This document shows positions 1 to 9,325 of a stretch of DNA of 64,000 bases, piece by piece (position 1 is the stretch's first letter; each line of letters opens with the position of its first letter). The stretch comes from Candidatus Amulumruptor caecigallinarius. GTDB lineage: Bacteria; Bacteroidota; Bacteroidia; Bacteroidales; Muribaculaceae. A program made the position numbers and the translations under genes. The stretch covers positions 1 to 64,000 of the forward strand of contig CALUMU010000009.1 in NCBI GenBank assembly GCA_944321825.1, written 5' to 3'. The notes under the pieces were generated by a model that did not search any database, was not told the DNA's origin, and saw nothing but the letters and a program-made list of their open reading frames with translations.

Positions 1-205
1 AATCCGAATTTTCAAAATTATCCTCCAAATATCCAATTTTCATGGCCTGTTCGCTACGAGGTTCTGCAACACCCTCCAAAAAAGGGATCCCCCCAAAAAA
101 CACGACCGATTTATCGGTAGAGCATCAAAAACGATGACATACAACACCTTATGTGGCGGAATGGCTACGGTGTCCGACCGTGCCGGAGCCTTCCATTTAT
201 AAGTT
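1..205. other. Left edge, no gene recognised
   Basis: No convincing reading frame or RNA gene was seen in these bases. They lie downstream of the small minus-strand gene that ends at 206, so they may hold its 3' untranslated region or the flank of a gene outside the window. Confidence 0.4.
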
Positions 206-571
206 TCAACGATTGTAAATTATGGCTTTCAGAATATCGCCTATCCAAGGGTCGTTCATCATCTCCTCCTTGCGCGGATCGTATCTGAATCTGAAAGCGT
301 CTTTATTAACAGGCATATGCCTTACGCTGTCACCCAACATTATCGACCGGCAAGAGACCGTATCGACAGCGCAGCTTCCGACCGCTCCCGGCTCACCATC
401 CACATTTATAGAGTCTTGCACTGCGACATCCAACACTAAAGCGTCCCGCGACACATTTATAGCCGACGTGTCACCACCGTCAGCTATTCCCCAGCTTGCC
501 GCATAGCACGGCAAAGCAGAACTGCCCCAAGCGACAACCAGCAATATTAATATCCTCGCGTGATTACTCAT
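206..571 (-). CDS. Small secreted protein of unknown function
   Basis: The product has 121 residues. It begins with a short charged stretch and a hydrophobic run (about residues 6-24, ending near PCYAAS) that reads as a signal peptide, so it is probably exported. The rest is polar and ends in a basic KAIIYNR tail. I recognise no domain. The gene is supported by a good Bacteroidota promoter just upstream (586-617), placing the predicted transcription start only a few bases before the ATG. It is divergent from purL. The overlapping plus-strand frame has no such support and was rejected. Function is unknown. Confidence 0.6.
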   Translation of the reverse strand: MSNHARILILLVVAWGSSALPCYAASWGIADGGDTSAINVSRDALVLDVAVQDSINVDGEPGAVGSCAVDTVSCRSIMLGDSVRHMPVNKDAFRFRYDPRKEEMMNDPWIGDILKAIIYNR

Positions 572-585
572 ACTAACTTTATTTG

Positions 586-617
586 CAAATATAACTTTTT
601 ACACCAAATCCAGCAAA
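586..617 (-). promoter_or_regulatory. Promoter of the small secreted protein gene
   Basis: Read on the minus strand there is TTTG (614-617), a 20-base spacer, then TATATTTG (586-593). This matches the Bacteroidota primary-sigma consensus TTTG-N19/20-TAnnTTTG. The start codon at 571 lies about 15 bases downstream. Confidence 0.65.
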
Positions 618-673
618 TGACTCTCCGGGACAAAACACGAATAGCGGATGCCGGATGTTTCAATATTTATGCG

Positions 674-681
674 TAAATTTG
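674..681 (+). promoter_or_regulatory. Probable -7 element upstream of purL
   Basis: TAAATTTG matches the Bacteroidota -7 consensus, about 104 bases before the purL ATG. No good TTTG was found at the expected -33 distance, so this is only half a promoter by sequence. The roughly 95-base leader shows no purine riboswitch that I recognise. Confidence 0.4.
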
Positions 682-784
682 CACGTGGTTTTTACCTGTC
701 GCGACAGGATGCTGTAACATCACGACGGAGACGATACAGTCATCACACAACAGACGATACAATCTCATCATACTACACATATTT

Positions 785-3700
785 ATGGTCTTCTTTTTTA
801 AAAAGGGTGGAAGCACGGTATATGCCGTGCTGGCTGACCACAAGCTCAGTGAGGAAGAAACAGACAAATTGGCATGGCTTTTCGGCGGTGCCAAGAAACT
901 GCAGACCAAAGCGGTCAAAGGCACATTCGTCGGGCCACGACGCGAAATGGTCACCCCCTGGAGCACCAACGCAGTGGAAATCACCCAGAACATGGGCATA
1001 CAGGGCATAACACGCATAGAGGAATACCAACTCGCCAAGCCCGGCACGGAGCCCAAGCACGACAAGATGCTCCAGCGCGTATACCACGGCCTCGATGCCG
1101 CGATTTTCGCAGCCGACCGCCAGCCGGATCCCATAGTATATATCGACGACATATCCGAATACAACCGTCAGGAAGGTCTCGCCCTGAGCGACGACGAGGA
1201 GCAGTATCTCCGCGACCTCGCCAAGAAACTCGGCCGTCCGCTGACCGACAGCGAAGTATTCGGCTTCTCGCAGGTCAACAGCGAACACTGCCGACATAAG
1301 ATTTTCAACGGCACTTTCATAATCGACGGCGAGGAAAAGCCCCTGTCGCTGTTCAAGCTAATCAAGAAGACCTCACAAGAGAACCCCGGCGGACTCGTTT
1401 CGGCATATAAGGACAACGTGGCTTTTGTCAACGGTCCCACAATCGACCTTTTCTACCCTGTCAACCCCGACCAGCCCGACTATTTTGAAGTCACCGACCT
1501 CAAGACAGTGCTGTCGCTCAAGGCAGAGACACATAATTTCCCCACTACCGTAGAACCTTTCAACGGTGCCGCCACAGGCTCCGGCGGCGAAATCCGCGAC
1601 CGTCTCGGTGGAGGCAAGGCGAGCCTGCCTCTCGCCGGTACCGCAGTCTACATGACCAGCTATCCGCGCATGTCGCCAGAACACCGCTGGGAACTGATGA
1701 TGAACCCCCGCGTATGGCTCTATCAGACACCGGCAGAAATCCTCATCAAGGCTTCAAACGGAGCATCGGACTTCGGCAACAAATTCGGCCAGCCGCTCAT
1801 CTGCGGCTCTGTTCTCACATTCGAGCATGACGAGAACGGTCGCTTCTACGCTTACGACAAGGTCATAATGCTTGCCGGCGGCGTCGGTTTCGCCGCCAAG
1901 CACGATGCCATCAAGGGCGAACCGAAAGGCGGAGAGAAAGTAGTAGTCATGGGCGGCGACAATTACCGCATAGGCATGGGCGGCGGAGCTGTGTCGTCTG
2001 TAGCCACAGGCCAGTACGACAATGCCATAGAGCTCAACGCCGTGCAGCGCGCCAACCCCGAGATGCAGAAGCGCGTCAGCAACGTGATACGCGCACTCGC
2101 CGAAAATCCCAAAAATCCCATCATATCCATCCACGACCACGGTGCCGGCGGCCACCTCAACGCTCTGTCGGAACTCGTGGAAGCCACCGGCGGAAAAATC
2201 GACATCTCTGCCCTGCCTATCGGCGACAACACCCTGTCATACAAGGAAATCGTCGGCAACGAGAGCCAGGAGCGCATGGGCATGGTCATCAAGGAGAAAG
2301 ACATAGCCCGCGTGCGCCGCATAGCCGAGCGCGAGAAAGCCCCGTTCTACGTAGTCGGCGAGACCACTGGCGACCACCGCTTCGTGTTCGAAGCTCCCGA
2401 CGGTGTCAAGCCTATCGACCTCGCCATGGACGATATGTTCGGCAAAGCGCCCAAGACCGTGATGACCGACCACACCGTAGAGCGCAAGTATGCCGATGTC
2501 GAATACGATGCTGCCAAGATAGCCGAATACACCGCCGACGTCCTGTCGCTCGAAGCCGTGGCTTGCAAAGACTGGCTCACCAACAAGGTGGACCGCTCAA
2601 TCACCGGCAAGGTAGCCCGCCAGCAGTGCCAGGGTGAGCTGCAGCTGCCCCTCAGCGACTGCGGCGTGATGGCTCTCGATTACAACGGCCGTGCCGGCAT
2701 CGCCACTTCGATAGGCCACGCACCACAGGTATCGTTGATCGACTCCGCCAAGGGGTCTGTGATGGCTGTGGCCGAGGCTCTGACCAACATCGTCGGCACA
2801 CCCGTCAAGGGAGGACTCAGCGGCATATCGCTCAGTGCCAACTGGATGTGGCCTTGCAAGAATGAAGGCGAAGATGCAGCCCTCTACAGAGCGGTGGAGG
2901 CTTGCAGCGATTTTGTCTGCTCGCTCGGCATCAACATCCCCACCGGCAAGGACTCCCTGTCGATGACCCAGAAATACGGCGACGACAAAGTATATGCTCC
3001 CGGCACCGTAATCATCTCGGCTGCTGGCGAAGTCAAGAATGTGCGCCGTACACTCTCACCTGTCATCCAAAACCGCACCTCGCAGCTGCTCTATATCGAC
3101 TTTTCAAGCAGCCCGCTCCAGTTAGGCGGTTCAGCCCTCGCCCAGACACTCAACCGTCTCGGTGCCGAAGCTCCGACAGTGGCCGATGCGGCATATTTCG
3201 CATCCACATTCAATGCCGTGCAGACGCTCGTCAACAGTGGGTCGCTCCTTGCAGCCCACGACATCTCTGCCGGAGGTCTCGTCACCACGCTCCTCGAAAT
3301 GGTTTTCGCCAACCGCACAGGCGGTCTCGACATCGACCTCTCTGCGATGGCATCGGCCCTCGGCGGCGATGCCGTAAAACTCCTGTTTGCCGAAAATCCG
3401 GCACTCGTGGTGCAGGTAGCCGACGCTTCGCTGACCCACGTAACCGACGTGCTGACCAAGGCAGGTGTACGCTACTGGACCATCGGCTGTCCGTCACGTG
3501 AGCGCAACGTGGCCGTCACCATCGGCGGCAACACTGTCGCCGACCTCGACACCGACAAGCTCCGCGATGCGTGGTACCGCACATCATACCTGCTCGACTG
3601 TCTGCAAAGCGGCGAGAAAAACGCTCTGGCCCGCTACCAGAACTACTCCAAACAGCCTATACGCTACGCCATCCCCTCATCGTTCAACGGCAAGATGGCC

Positions 3701-4492
3701 GACCATGAGATATCCCTGCGGCGCAGCGGACGCAGCGGCATCCGCGCTGCCATAATCCGCGACAAGGGTACTAACGGCGACCGCGAAATGGCATTTTCGC
3801 TCTATGCCGCCGGATTCGATGTCAAGGACGTGCACCTCTCCGACCTTATGAGCGGACGCGAGACTCTGGAGGATGTCAACATGATAGTATTCTGCGGCGG
3901 ATTCTCCAACTCTGACGTACTCGGCAGTGCCAAAGGCTGGGCAAGCGGATTCCTTTACAACGACAAGGCCCGCAAAGCCCTTGACAACTTCTATAAGCGC
4001 GATGACACCCTGAGCCTTGGCGTATGCAACGGATGCCAGCTGATGATAGAACTCGGCCTGATAACCCCGACGGACGATGTCAAGCCCAAGATGGACCACA
4101 ACGTCAGCCACAAATTCGAGTCAAACTTCGTAGGCGTGACCATCCCGCAGAACGACAGCGTCATGTTCGGCCCCCTCAGCGGCATGAAGCTCGGCATATG
4201 GGTAGCCCACGGCGAAGGTCGCTTCGTGATGCCCCGTCCAGTATCCGACTACAACGTGGTGCTCAAATACTCCTACGCCGCATATCCCGGCAACCCCAAC
4301 GGCAGCCGTGGCGCTGTGGCCGGCATAGCCTCGGCCGACGGCCGCCATCTGGCGATGATGCCCCACCTCGAACGTGCCATCTTCCCTTGGCAATGCGGCT
4401 ACTACCCCTCCTCACGTCGCAATCAGGACATCACACCGTGGGCCACGGCATTTGTCAATGCCCGCCACTGGATCGAACAGCACAAGAAGTAA
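785..4492 (+). CDS. purL: Phosphoribosylformylglycinamidine synthase (large single-chain form)
   Basis: A 1235-residue cytosolic enzyme of de novo purine synthesis: FGAR + glutamine + ATP to FGAM + glutamate. The length fits the fused PurL/PurQ type. Seen in order: an N-terminal domain, the linker with FGFSQVNSEHCRH (about residue 160), two AIR-synthase-like ATP-binding halves with glycine-rich segments (GGNYRIG-like near 390, HDHGAGG near 450), and a C-terminal class I glutaminase domain. In the last, CNGCQL (about 1080) supplies the nucleophilic Cys and HGEGRF follows. The start MVFFFKKGG fits the family's usual beginning. It is followed 78 bases later by a purF-like gene, so the two are probably co-transcribed. 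Confidence 0.95.
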   Translation: MVFFFKKGGSTVYAVLADHKLSEEETDKLAWLFGGAKKLQTKAVKGTFVGPRREMVTPWSTNAVEITQNMGIQGITRIEEYQLAKPGTEPKHDKMLQRVYHGLDAAIFAADRQPDPIVYIDDISEYNRQEGLALSDDEEQYLRDLAKKLGRPLTDSEVFGFSQVNSEHCRHKIFNGTFIIDGEEKPLSLFKLIKKTSQENPGGLVSAYKDNVAFVNGPTIDLFYPVNPDQPDYFEVTDLKTVLSLKAETHNFPTTVEPFNGAATGSGGEIRDRLGGGKASLPLAGTAVYMTSYPRMSPEHRWELMMNPRVWLYQTPAEILIKASNGASDFGNKFGQPLICGSVLTFEHDENGRFYAYDKVIMLAGGVGFAAKHDAIKGEPKGGEKVVVMGGDNYRIGMGGGAVSSVATGQYDNAIELNAVQRANPEMQKRVSNVIRALAENPKNPIISIHDHGAGGHLNALSELVEATGGKIDISALPIGDNTLSYKEIVGNESQERMGMVIKEKDIARVRRIAEREKAPFYVVGETTGDHRFVFEAPDGVKPIDLAMDDMFGKAPKTVMTDHTVERKYADVEYDAAKIAEYTADVLSLEAVACKDWLTNKVDRSITGKVARQQCQGELQLPLSDCGVMALDYNGRAGIATSIGHAPQVSLIDSAKGSVMAVAEALTNIVGTPVKGGLSGISLSANWMWPCKNEGEDAALYRAVEACSDFVCSLGINIPTGKDSLSMTQKYGDDKVYAPGTVIISAAGEVKNVRRTLSPVIQNRTSQLLYIDFSSSPLQLGGSALAQTLNRLGAEAPTVADAAYFASTFNAVQTLVNSGSLLAAHDISAGGLVTTLLEMVFANRTGGLDIDLSAMASALGGDAVKLLFAENPALVVQVADASLTHVTDVLTKAGVRYWTIGCPSRERNVAVTIGGNTVADLDTDKLRDAWYRTSYLLDCLQSGEKNALARYQNYSKQPIRYAIPSSFNGKMADHEISLRRSGRSGIRAAIIRDKGTNGDREMAFSLYAAGFDVKDVHLSDLMSGRETLEDVNMIVFCGGFSNSDVLGSAKGWASGFLYNDKARKALDNFYKRDDTLSLGVCNGCQLMIELGLITPTDDVKPKMDHNVSHKFESNFVGVTIPQNDSVMFGPLSGMKLGIWVAHGEGRFVMPRPVSDYNVVLKYSYAAYPGNPNGSRGAVAGIASADGRHLAMMPHLERAIFPWQCGYYPSSRRNQDITPWATAFVNARHWIEQHKK

Positions 4493-4570
4493 CCCCACGC
4501 CAACGACTTCTACATATCTCCAGCATATAAATACATCTATCCAACATATAAATAAAGGAAAAATACTGCT

Positions 4571-5977
4571 ATGGGAGGCTTTTTCGGTATAGCCAAACGC
4601 AACGAATGTGTCAACGAACTCTTCTACGGCGTTGACTATAACAGCCATATGGGTACCAAACGTGCCGGCATGGCCACATGCCACGACGGCGTGTTCACCC
4701 GCTCGATCCACAACATCGAGAACTCTTACTTCCGCACGAAATTCGAGAAAGACCTTGCCGATTTCAGCGGCAAAGTAGGCATAGGAGTAATCAGCGACAC
4801 CGACGCGCAGCCGATTATAGTCAACTGCCACCTCGGCAAATTCGCCATAGTGACAGTGGCGCGTATCAACAACATCCGCGAGCTCGAAAAGGAGCTCCTC
4901 GCCAAAGGCCACCACTTCTGCGAACACAGCTACGACATCATCAATCCCACCGAGATGATTGCCGCCCTCATCAGCGAGGGCAATGACTATGTCGAAGGCA
5001 TCGAAAATGTCTACCGCCGGGTCAAGGGCAGCTGCTCCATGCTGCTTCTCACGCCTGACGGCATCATCGCCGCACGTGACCGCCTCGGACGCACACCCAT
5101 AGCACTCGGACGCAAAGACGGAGCCATGGCAGCAACATCGGAGACCTGCGCATTCGCCAATCTCGGCTTCGACCTCTGCTACAATGTCGGTCCGGGCGAG
5201 ATAGTCCGTTTCGATGCCGACGGTTTCAAGCAGCTCAAGGCTCCTGGCGACCAGATGCAGATATGCGCATTCCTCTGGACCTACTACGGCTACCCGGCAT
5301 GTGAATACGAGAACCGCAACGTCGACCAGATGCGCTACGACTCAGGCATGATGATGAGCCGCGACGACGGCACCGACATAGACTTCGTCAGCGCGGTGCC
5401 CGACTCAGGCATCGGCATGGCGTTAGGATATTCGCAGGGCATGAACAAGCCATACCAGCGAGGCATAGTCAAATACACTCCCACCTGGCCGCGCTCGTTC
5501 ACACCCTCGACCCAAGAGCGTCGCGAACTCGTGGCAAAGATGAAGCTGATACCCAACAAGGCACTTCTCAAGGACAAGAAAGTCATATTCTGCGACGACT
5601 CCATAGTGCGCGGCACCCAGCTCCGCGACAATGTCAAAGACCTCTACGATGCCGGCACAAAAGAGGTGCACGTGCGCATCAGCTGCCCCCCGCTCGTCTA
5701 CGGATGTAAGTTTGTCAACTTCACTAACTCCAAGAGCGACATGGAGCTGATTACACGCCGTGTCATCAAGGAACTCGAAGGCGGCAAGGAGGATATAGAC
5801 CTAACGCCCTACTGCACCCACGGCACACCCCAGTACAAGGCCATGGTCGAAAAAATCCGTGAAACCCTCGGAGTCACCACTCTCGATTTCAACCCCATAG
5901 ACAATGTAGTCAAAGCCATCGGACTCCCCAAGTGCAGGATATGCACCCACTGCTTCGACGGTTCGAGCTACGAGTAA
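4571..5977 (+). CDS. Amidophosphoribosyltransferase-like protein lacking the N-terminal Cys
   Basis: 468 residues with the PurF fold: an N-terminal Ntn-glutaminase-like domain (about 1-230) and a phosphoribosyltransferase domain (about 250-440) with the PRPP-binding signature IFCDDSIVRGTQ. True PurF uses Cys at position 2 (after Met removal) to hydrolyse glutamine. This protein starts MGGFFG, with Gly there, so it should not be a normal glutaminase. A Cys-rich tail CRICTHCFDG could hold a metal or Fe-S cluster, as some PurF proteins do (inference). Its place right after purL argues for a purine role, either ammonia-dependent or regulatory. A canonical purF elsewhere in the genome is expected. 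ychF follows by 28 bases. Confidence 0.8.
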   Translation: MGGFFGIAKRNECVNELFYGVDYNSHMGTKRAGMATCHDGVFTRSIHNIENSYFRTKFEKDLADFSGKVGIGVISDTDAQPIIVNCHLGKFAIVTVARINNIRELEKELLAKGHHFCEHSYDIINPTEMIAALISEGNDYVEGIENVYRRVKGSCSMLLLTPDGIIAARDRLGRTPIALGRKDGAMAATSETCAFANLGFDLCYNVGPGEIVRFDADGFKQLKAPGDQMQICAFLWTYYGYPACEYENRNVDQMRYDSGMMMSRDDGTDIDFVSAVPDSGIGMALGYSQGMNKPYQRGIVKYTPTWPRSFTPSTQERRELVAKMKLIPNKALLKDKKVIFCDDSIVRGTQLRDNVKDLYDAGTKEVHVRISCPPLVYGCKFVNFTNSKSDMELITRRVIKELEGGKEDIDLTPYCTHGTPQYKAMVEKIRETLGVTTLDFNPIDNVVKAIGLPKCRICTHCFDGSSYE

Positions 5978-6005
5978 ATAATTGTAAAACAATCATTCAT
6001 ACCAC

Positions 6006-7109
6006 ATGGCATTACAATGCGGCATAGTCGGACTGCCCAATGTCGGCAAATCCACGCTTTTCAACTGTCTGTCAAACGCCAAGGCACAGAGCGCCAACTT
6101 CCCGTTCTGCACCATCGAACCCAATGTAGGTGTCATCACCGTCCCTGATGACCGCCTGACCAAACTTGTGGAGATGTGCAAACCCAAAAGCGTGGTGCCT
6201 GCCACGGTGGAGATAGTAGACATCGCCGGACTCGTCAAAGGGGCAAGCAAAGGCGAAGGGCTCGGCAACAAATTCCTCGCCAACATCCGCGAGACCGATG
6301 CCATACTCCATGTGCTGCGCTGCTTCGACGATGACAACATCACCCATGTAGACGGCTCGGTCGACCCCGTCCGCGACAAGGAAATCATCGATTACGAACT
6401 GCAGCTCAAAGACCTTGAAACCGTCGACAGCCGTATCGCCAAGACCTACAAGCAGGCCCAGACCGGCGGCGACAAAGTAGCAAAGATGCAGTATGAGGTG
6501 CTGTCACGTGTCAAAGAAGCCTTAGAGAGCGGACGCGGAGCCCGCACCGTCAAAGGCGAGACTCCCGACGAACAGAAATTCCTCAAAGAGCTGTTCCTGC
6601 TCACTTCCAAGCCTGTAATGTATGTCTGCAACGTCGACGACGCATCGGCTGCTACCGGCAACAAATACGTGGATGCCGTGCGCGAAGCCGTCAAGGACGA
6701 GGACGCACAGATACTCATAGTGGCCGCACAGACCGAAAGCGAGATAGCCGAACTCGATACGTGGGAGGAACGCAAAGAGTTCCTCAACGAGATAGGGCTC
6801 GAAGATAGCGGCGTGTCACGCCTGATTCGTGCAGCCTACAACCTGCTCGACCTGCAGACCTACTTCACCGCAGGCCCTGACGAGGTGCGGGCGTGGACAT
6901 TCATGCGGGGCAGCAAAGCCCCCCAGTGCGCCGGCATCATCCATACCGATTTCGAGAAAGGCTTTATCCGCGCCGAGGTCATCAAATATGACGATTACGT
7001 CAGTCTCGGAGGCGAAACCGCTGTAAAAGAGGCCGGGAAAATGGGAGTAGAGGGCAAGGACTACATAGTGCAGGACGGCGACATCATGCACTTCCGCTTC
7101 AACGTATAG
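6006..7109 (+). CDS. ychF: Redox-regulated ATPase YchF (Obg-family P-loop protein)
   Basis: 367 residues, the normal family length. The G1 loop [12 protein letters not shown] is at residues 7-18. Switch and G3 regions follow ([10 protein letters not shown], with [12 protein letters not shown]), and a C-terminal TGS domain ends in MHFRFNV. YchF/OLA1 proteins bind ATP rather than GTP and associate with ribosomes and stress responses. The gene lies 28 bases after the purF-like gene and is closed by a strong hairpin terminator at 7173-7210, so it is probably the last gene of the purL transcript. Confidence 0.95.
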   Translation: MALQCGIVGLPNVGKSTLFNCLSNAKAQSANFPFCTIEPNVGVITVPDDRLTKLVEMCKPKSVVPATVEIVDIAGLVKGASKGEGLGNKFLANIRETDAILHVLRCFDDDNITHVDGSVDPVRDKEIIDYELQLKDLETVDSRIAKTYKQAQTGGDKVAKMQYEVLSRVKEALESGRGARTVKGETPDEQKFLKELFLLTSKPVMYVCNVDDASAATGNKYVDAVREAVKDEDAQILIVAAQTESEIAELDTWEERKEFLNEIGLEDSGVSRLIRAAYNLLDLQTYFTAGPDEVRAWTFMRGSKAPQCAGIIHTDFEKGFIRAEVIKYDDYVSLGGETAVKEAGKMGVEGKDYIVQDGDIMHFRFNV

Positions 7110-7172
7110 ACACATTCCCAATCATAGGGAGATACAGCCTGCAAAAACTTTACAGGCTGCACAGACGTTACA

Positions 7173-7210
7173 GAAACAGAGAGGCAACCACGCCTCTCTG
7201 TTTCTTTTTT
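7173..7210 (+). terminator. Intrinsic terminator after ychF
   Basis: A perfect 13-bp stem (7173-7185 with 7192-7204), a 6-base loop and a run of six T. It ends only about 7 bases before the next start codon, so that gene either depends on read-through or has its own promoter overlapping the hairpin. Confidence 0.9.
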
Positions 7211-7216
7211 TACAAT

Positions 7217-7696
7217 ATGCCTATCAACAAAATGTCTATCACCAAACGCAGCAGCAAGCTCTCACGGCTTGCCATCGCACTGTGCCTGAGCGCAATATCT
7301 ATCTCCATAGTGTCATGCAGCGACACGGAAACATGGGATGCCATGCCCGAACGCGTGGCCGGTTTTGTGTCAACCTACTTCCCTGCCCTGAAAGTCGACA
7401 CATACAGCAGCCACGGCAATACCCAGACCGTCCAAATCCACAACGGTCCGACACTCTATTTCGACAGCCAGAGCGACTGGATAAAACTCGACGGCAACGG
7501 TGTCCCCCTCCCCTCCATACTCGCCACCGATCTGCTCCCCTCCCCTTTTCTCAACTATCTTCAAGGGCTCGGAGCCATGGATGACATCATCATAATGCAG
7601 CGCACTTACCCGGTATTCACCGTCACCCTCTCGACGAGTACCATAACATTTGACGACCAGAGCGGCGAAATCAAGTATGTTATCGCAGATTCCTGA
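7217..7696 (+). CDS. PepSY-like lipoprotein (DUF2874 type)
   Basis: 159 residues. Basic N-terminus, hydrophobic segment and lipobox-like SIVSC (Cys near 34) suggest a lipoprotein. The mature part has the PepSY-like (BLIP-fold) pattern: a helix with 'FVSTYFP', then strands including YFDSQSDWIKLDGNG and a final strand of the type 'ITFDDQSGEIKYV'. Such periplasmic proteins are abundant in Bacteroidales, and their role is unknown. An in-frame ATG at 7232 is an alternative start that keeps the signal peptide. The terminator directly upstream belongs to ychF. Confidence 0.7.
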   Translation: MPINKMSITKRSSKLSRLAIALCLSAISISIVSCSDTETWDAMPERVAGFVSTYFPALKVDTYSSHGNTQTVQIHNGPTLYFDSQSDWIKLDGNGVPLPSILATDLLPSPFLNYLQGLGAMDDIIIMQRTYPVFTVTLSTSTITFDDQSGEIKYVIADS

Positions 7697-7738
7697 GCAG
7701 ACTCCTGATATTTTCGCATGGCGTAAGAGACTGCACAG

Positions 7739-7768
7739 CATAATTTTGTGACAAAACACAAAATTATG
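7739..7768. promoter_or_regulatory. 12-bp inverted repeat overlapping a promoter and start codon
   Basis: CATAATTTTGTG (7739-7750) and CACAAAATTATG (7757-7768) form a perfect 12-bp inverted repeat with a 6-base spacer. The left arm contains TAATTTTG (7741-7748), a match to the -7 consensus. The right arm ends in the ATG at 7766. The geometry suits an operator or a hairpin that hides the start codon. Confidence 0.5.
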
Positions 7769-8290
7769 ACAACACCAGCCACCAAAACAGCCTCCCGACG
7801 CAAAGCGAAATGGACACGCCTCGTGTCACGGAAGTTCTACCAGTCAATCTGCCGCCAGGTCCACGATGTAAGCCTACTCAGCGAGGACATCACCGAGAGC
7901 AACGTGATGCAATGCATCGATGACTATATCGACACCGGGAATGCCCATGTAAAGTTTACCGATGCTGAAACCGTAGTGTTTACCCTCCTGCAGCCCCTCA
8001 TCGACAAGGCGATGACACGGTCGATGCGAGCCCGCGCAGCAGCCGCCCGCCGCCGTCAGGCAAACGAGGCAAAATCGTCTACCGATACATCTGATACAGC
8101 CAAGACGGCAGCAACAACCGTCGAGATAACGGCAACACAATCCACCGCGAACGCCACACGCGAGGAAAAGCGGGCCAAACGTCGCGAAACCGCACTGATC
8201 CGCCGCCAAGAAAAAAGACGCAAACGCCTCGCCCGCCGCCACAACCCACATCCGTTAAAGCTCTCGTCCAACGTCGCATCCGCCAAATAG
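7766..8290 (+). CDS. Basic protein of unknown function
   Basis: 174 residues from the ATG at 7766; an earlier GTG in frame at 7748 would lie inside the predicted -7 element, so I prefer the ATG. The N-terminal ~90 residues look folded. The segment around VKFTDAETVVFTLLQPLIDKA, followed by a run of Arg and Ala, loosely recalls small Bacteroidota/phage-replication-associated families, but I cannot assign it. The C-terminal half is low complexity: a Thr/Ala-rich linker, then a very basic tail rich in RR and KR, suggesting nucleic-acid binding (inference). It is convergent with the next gene across a shared terminator. Confidence 0.55.
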   Translation: MTTPATKTASRRKAKWTRLVSRKFYQSICRQVHDVSLLSEDITESNVMQCIDDYIDTGNAHVKFTDAETVVFTLLQPLIDKAMTRSMRARAAAARRRQANEAKSSTDTSDTAKTAATTVEITATQSTANATREEKRAKRRETALIRRQEKRRKRLARRHNPHPLKLSSNVASAK

Positions 8291-8400
8291 CAGGGATGGA
8301 TAATACGCCATGTACCGCGAAGCATACAGCAATATTTTATAACTCTTATAACTCTTATATGACTTATAAAATTTATACGACTTTTATCATCTGTGCACGT

Positions 8401-8439
8401 AAAAAATCCGCCATGGCGGTGAGATGTCACGGCGGATTT
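8401..8439. terminator. Bidirectional terminator between convergent genes
   Basis: AAATCCGCC (8404-8412) pairs with GGCGGATTT (8431-8439) around an 18-base loop. On the minus strand the right arm is followed by more T (8401-8403). It serves the minus-strand gene at 8467-9138 and probably the plus-strand gene ending at 8290. Confidence 0.65.
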
Positions 8440-8466
8440 GTTTGCGAGGACGGTCTGCGCCGTCTG

Positions 8467-9138
8467 TTATCTTACGAATATCTTCTGCCCCGCCACTACG
8501 TAGAATCCGGGGGTGAGATCGACGGTCGTTGTGCCGGCAGTCACAGACACGCGCTTGGCGACCGCGCCTGTCGCGCTGACAAAGTCGATGACAGCATTGC
8601 CGTCGGATGTCACCGTTACGCAGCCGTCACCGACCTCAAGCCGGAAATCCGCTCCGCTGTCGGCCGGCAGGTCGTCGCATCCGGCAGAAATCGGGAACGG
8701 CGACAATGTGACAGAGTATAAATAGCCATAGTAACCTTCTACATACATATACATCATGCCGTCCGGCCACTCTGAGAACTGGAATATGCCCTTGCCTCTG
8801 ACAAGGTCAAACTTACGCTCGGCATCCAATGCGCCATAATCCACAGGGGAATCATCTATTTGACAGCCATACGTATCTCTTTGCCAATCTCCGAGTTCAG
8901 AATAGAAACGGAATCCAGGACACATACCCTCAGCATAAGAAGTTCCCTCTGCAATATAATAAGCACCGTAATATCCGTTATCCTTATATTCAAGAGGCAT
9001 CGAGCCATCGTAAATATTCCACGCCTGCGGAGCTCCAATAAGATAAATTGGCGGCACTTCGGCTTGTGACGTGAAAGCAAGGCTTGCCAGGAATGTGATG
9101 CATGCCGCAAATCTGAGTAGTAAACATTTCATACGCAA
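8467..9138 (-). CDS. Secreted protein with a type IX-like sorting tail
   Basis: 223 residues. A signal peptide (about 1-26, ending in TSQA) precedes a beta-rich domain starting PPIYLIGAPQAWN, which resembles the starch-binding-like modules of SusE/SusF-type surface proteins. The last ~45 residues (FVSATGAVAKRVSV, then DLTPGFYVVAGQKIFVR) fit the pattern of a C-terminal type A sorting signal of the type IX secretion system: a turn, a GxYVV strand and a terminal KxxVR. Surface or secreted location is inferred from this. No catalytic motif is seen. A -7 element lies upstream at 9236-9243. Confidence 0.6.
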   Translation of the reverse strand: MRMKCLLLRFAACITFLASLAFTSQAEVPPIYLIGAPQAWNIYDGSMPLEYKDNGYYGAYYIAEGTSYAEGMCPGFRFYSELGDWQRDTYGCQIDDSPVDYGALDAERKFDLVRGKGIFQFSEWPDGMMYMYVEGYYGYLYSVTLSPFPISAGCDDLPADSGADFRLEVGDGCVTVTSDGNAVIDFVSATGAVAKRVSVTAGTTTVDLTPGFYVVAGQKIFVR

Positions 9139-9235
9139 AAATTATTTAATGATGTTAGTAAAAAAAATTATGCCAAGTCGAGAGTTCCTGTAACACATCG
9201 GATAACAAATCGCGTTCGACTCCCTGTTTATTTTG

Positions 9236-9243
9236 CAAATATA
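9236..9243 (-). promoter_or_regulatory. Probable -7 element for the secreted protein gene
   Basis: On the minus strand this is TATATTTG, a full match to TAnnTTTG, about 98 bases before the ATG at 9138. No clear TTTG at -33 was found. Confidence 0.4.
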
Positions 9244-9325
9244 ATAACTTCACCCTTTTATGGGATTAAAATCATTTAAATTTAACATTGTTCATACAAA
9301 AAAAATGATGCCTGCCGGTAGAGTT

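Noticed and set aside
667..1164. Long minus-strand frames opposite purL (also at 773-1297, 1373-1684 and further along)
   Set aside because: They are mirror frames of a G/C-rich, codon-biased gene. None has a signal peptide, domain, promoter or conserved motif.
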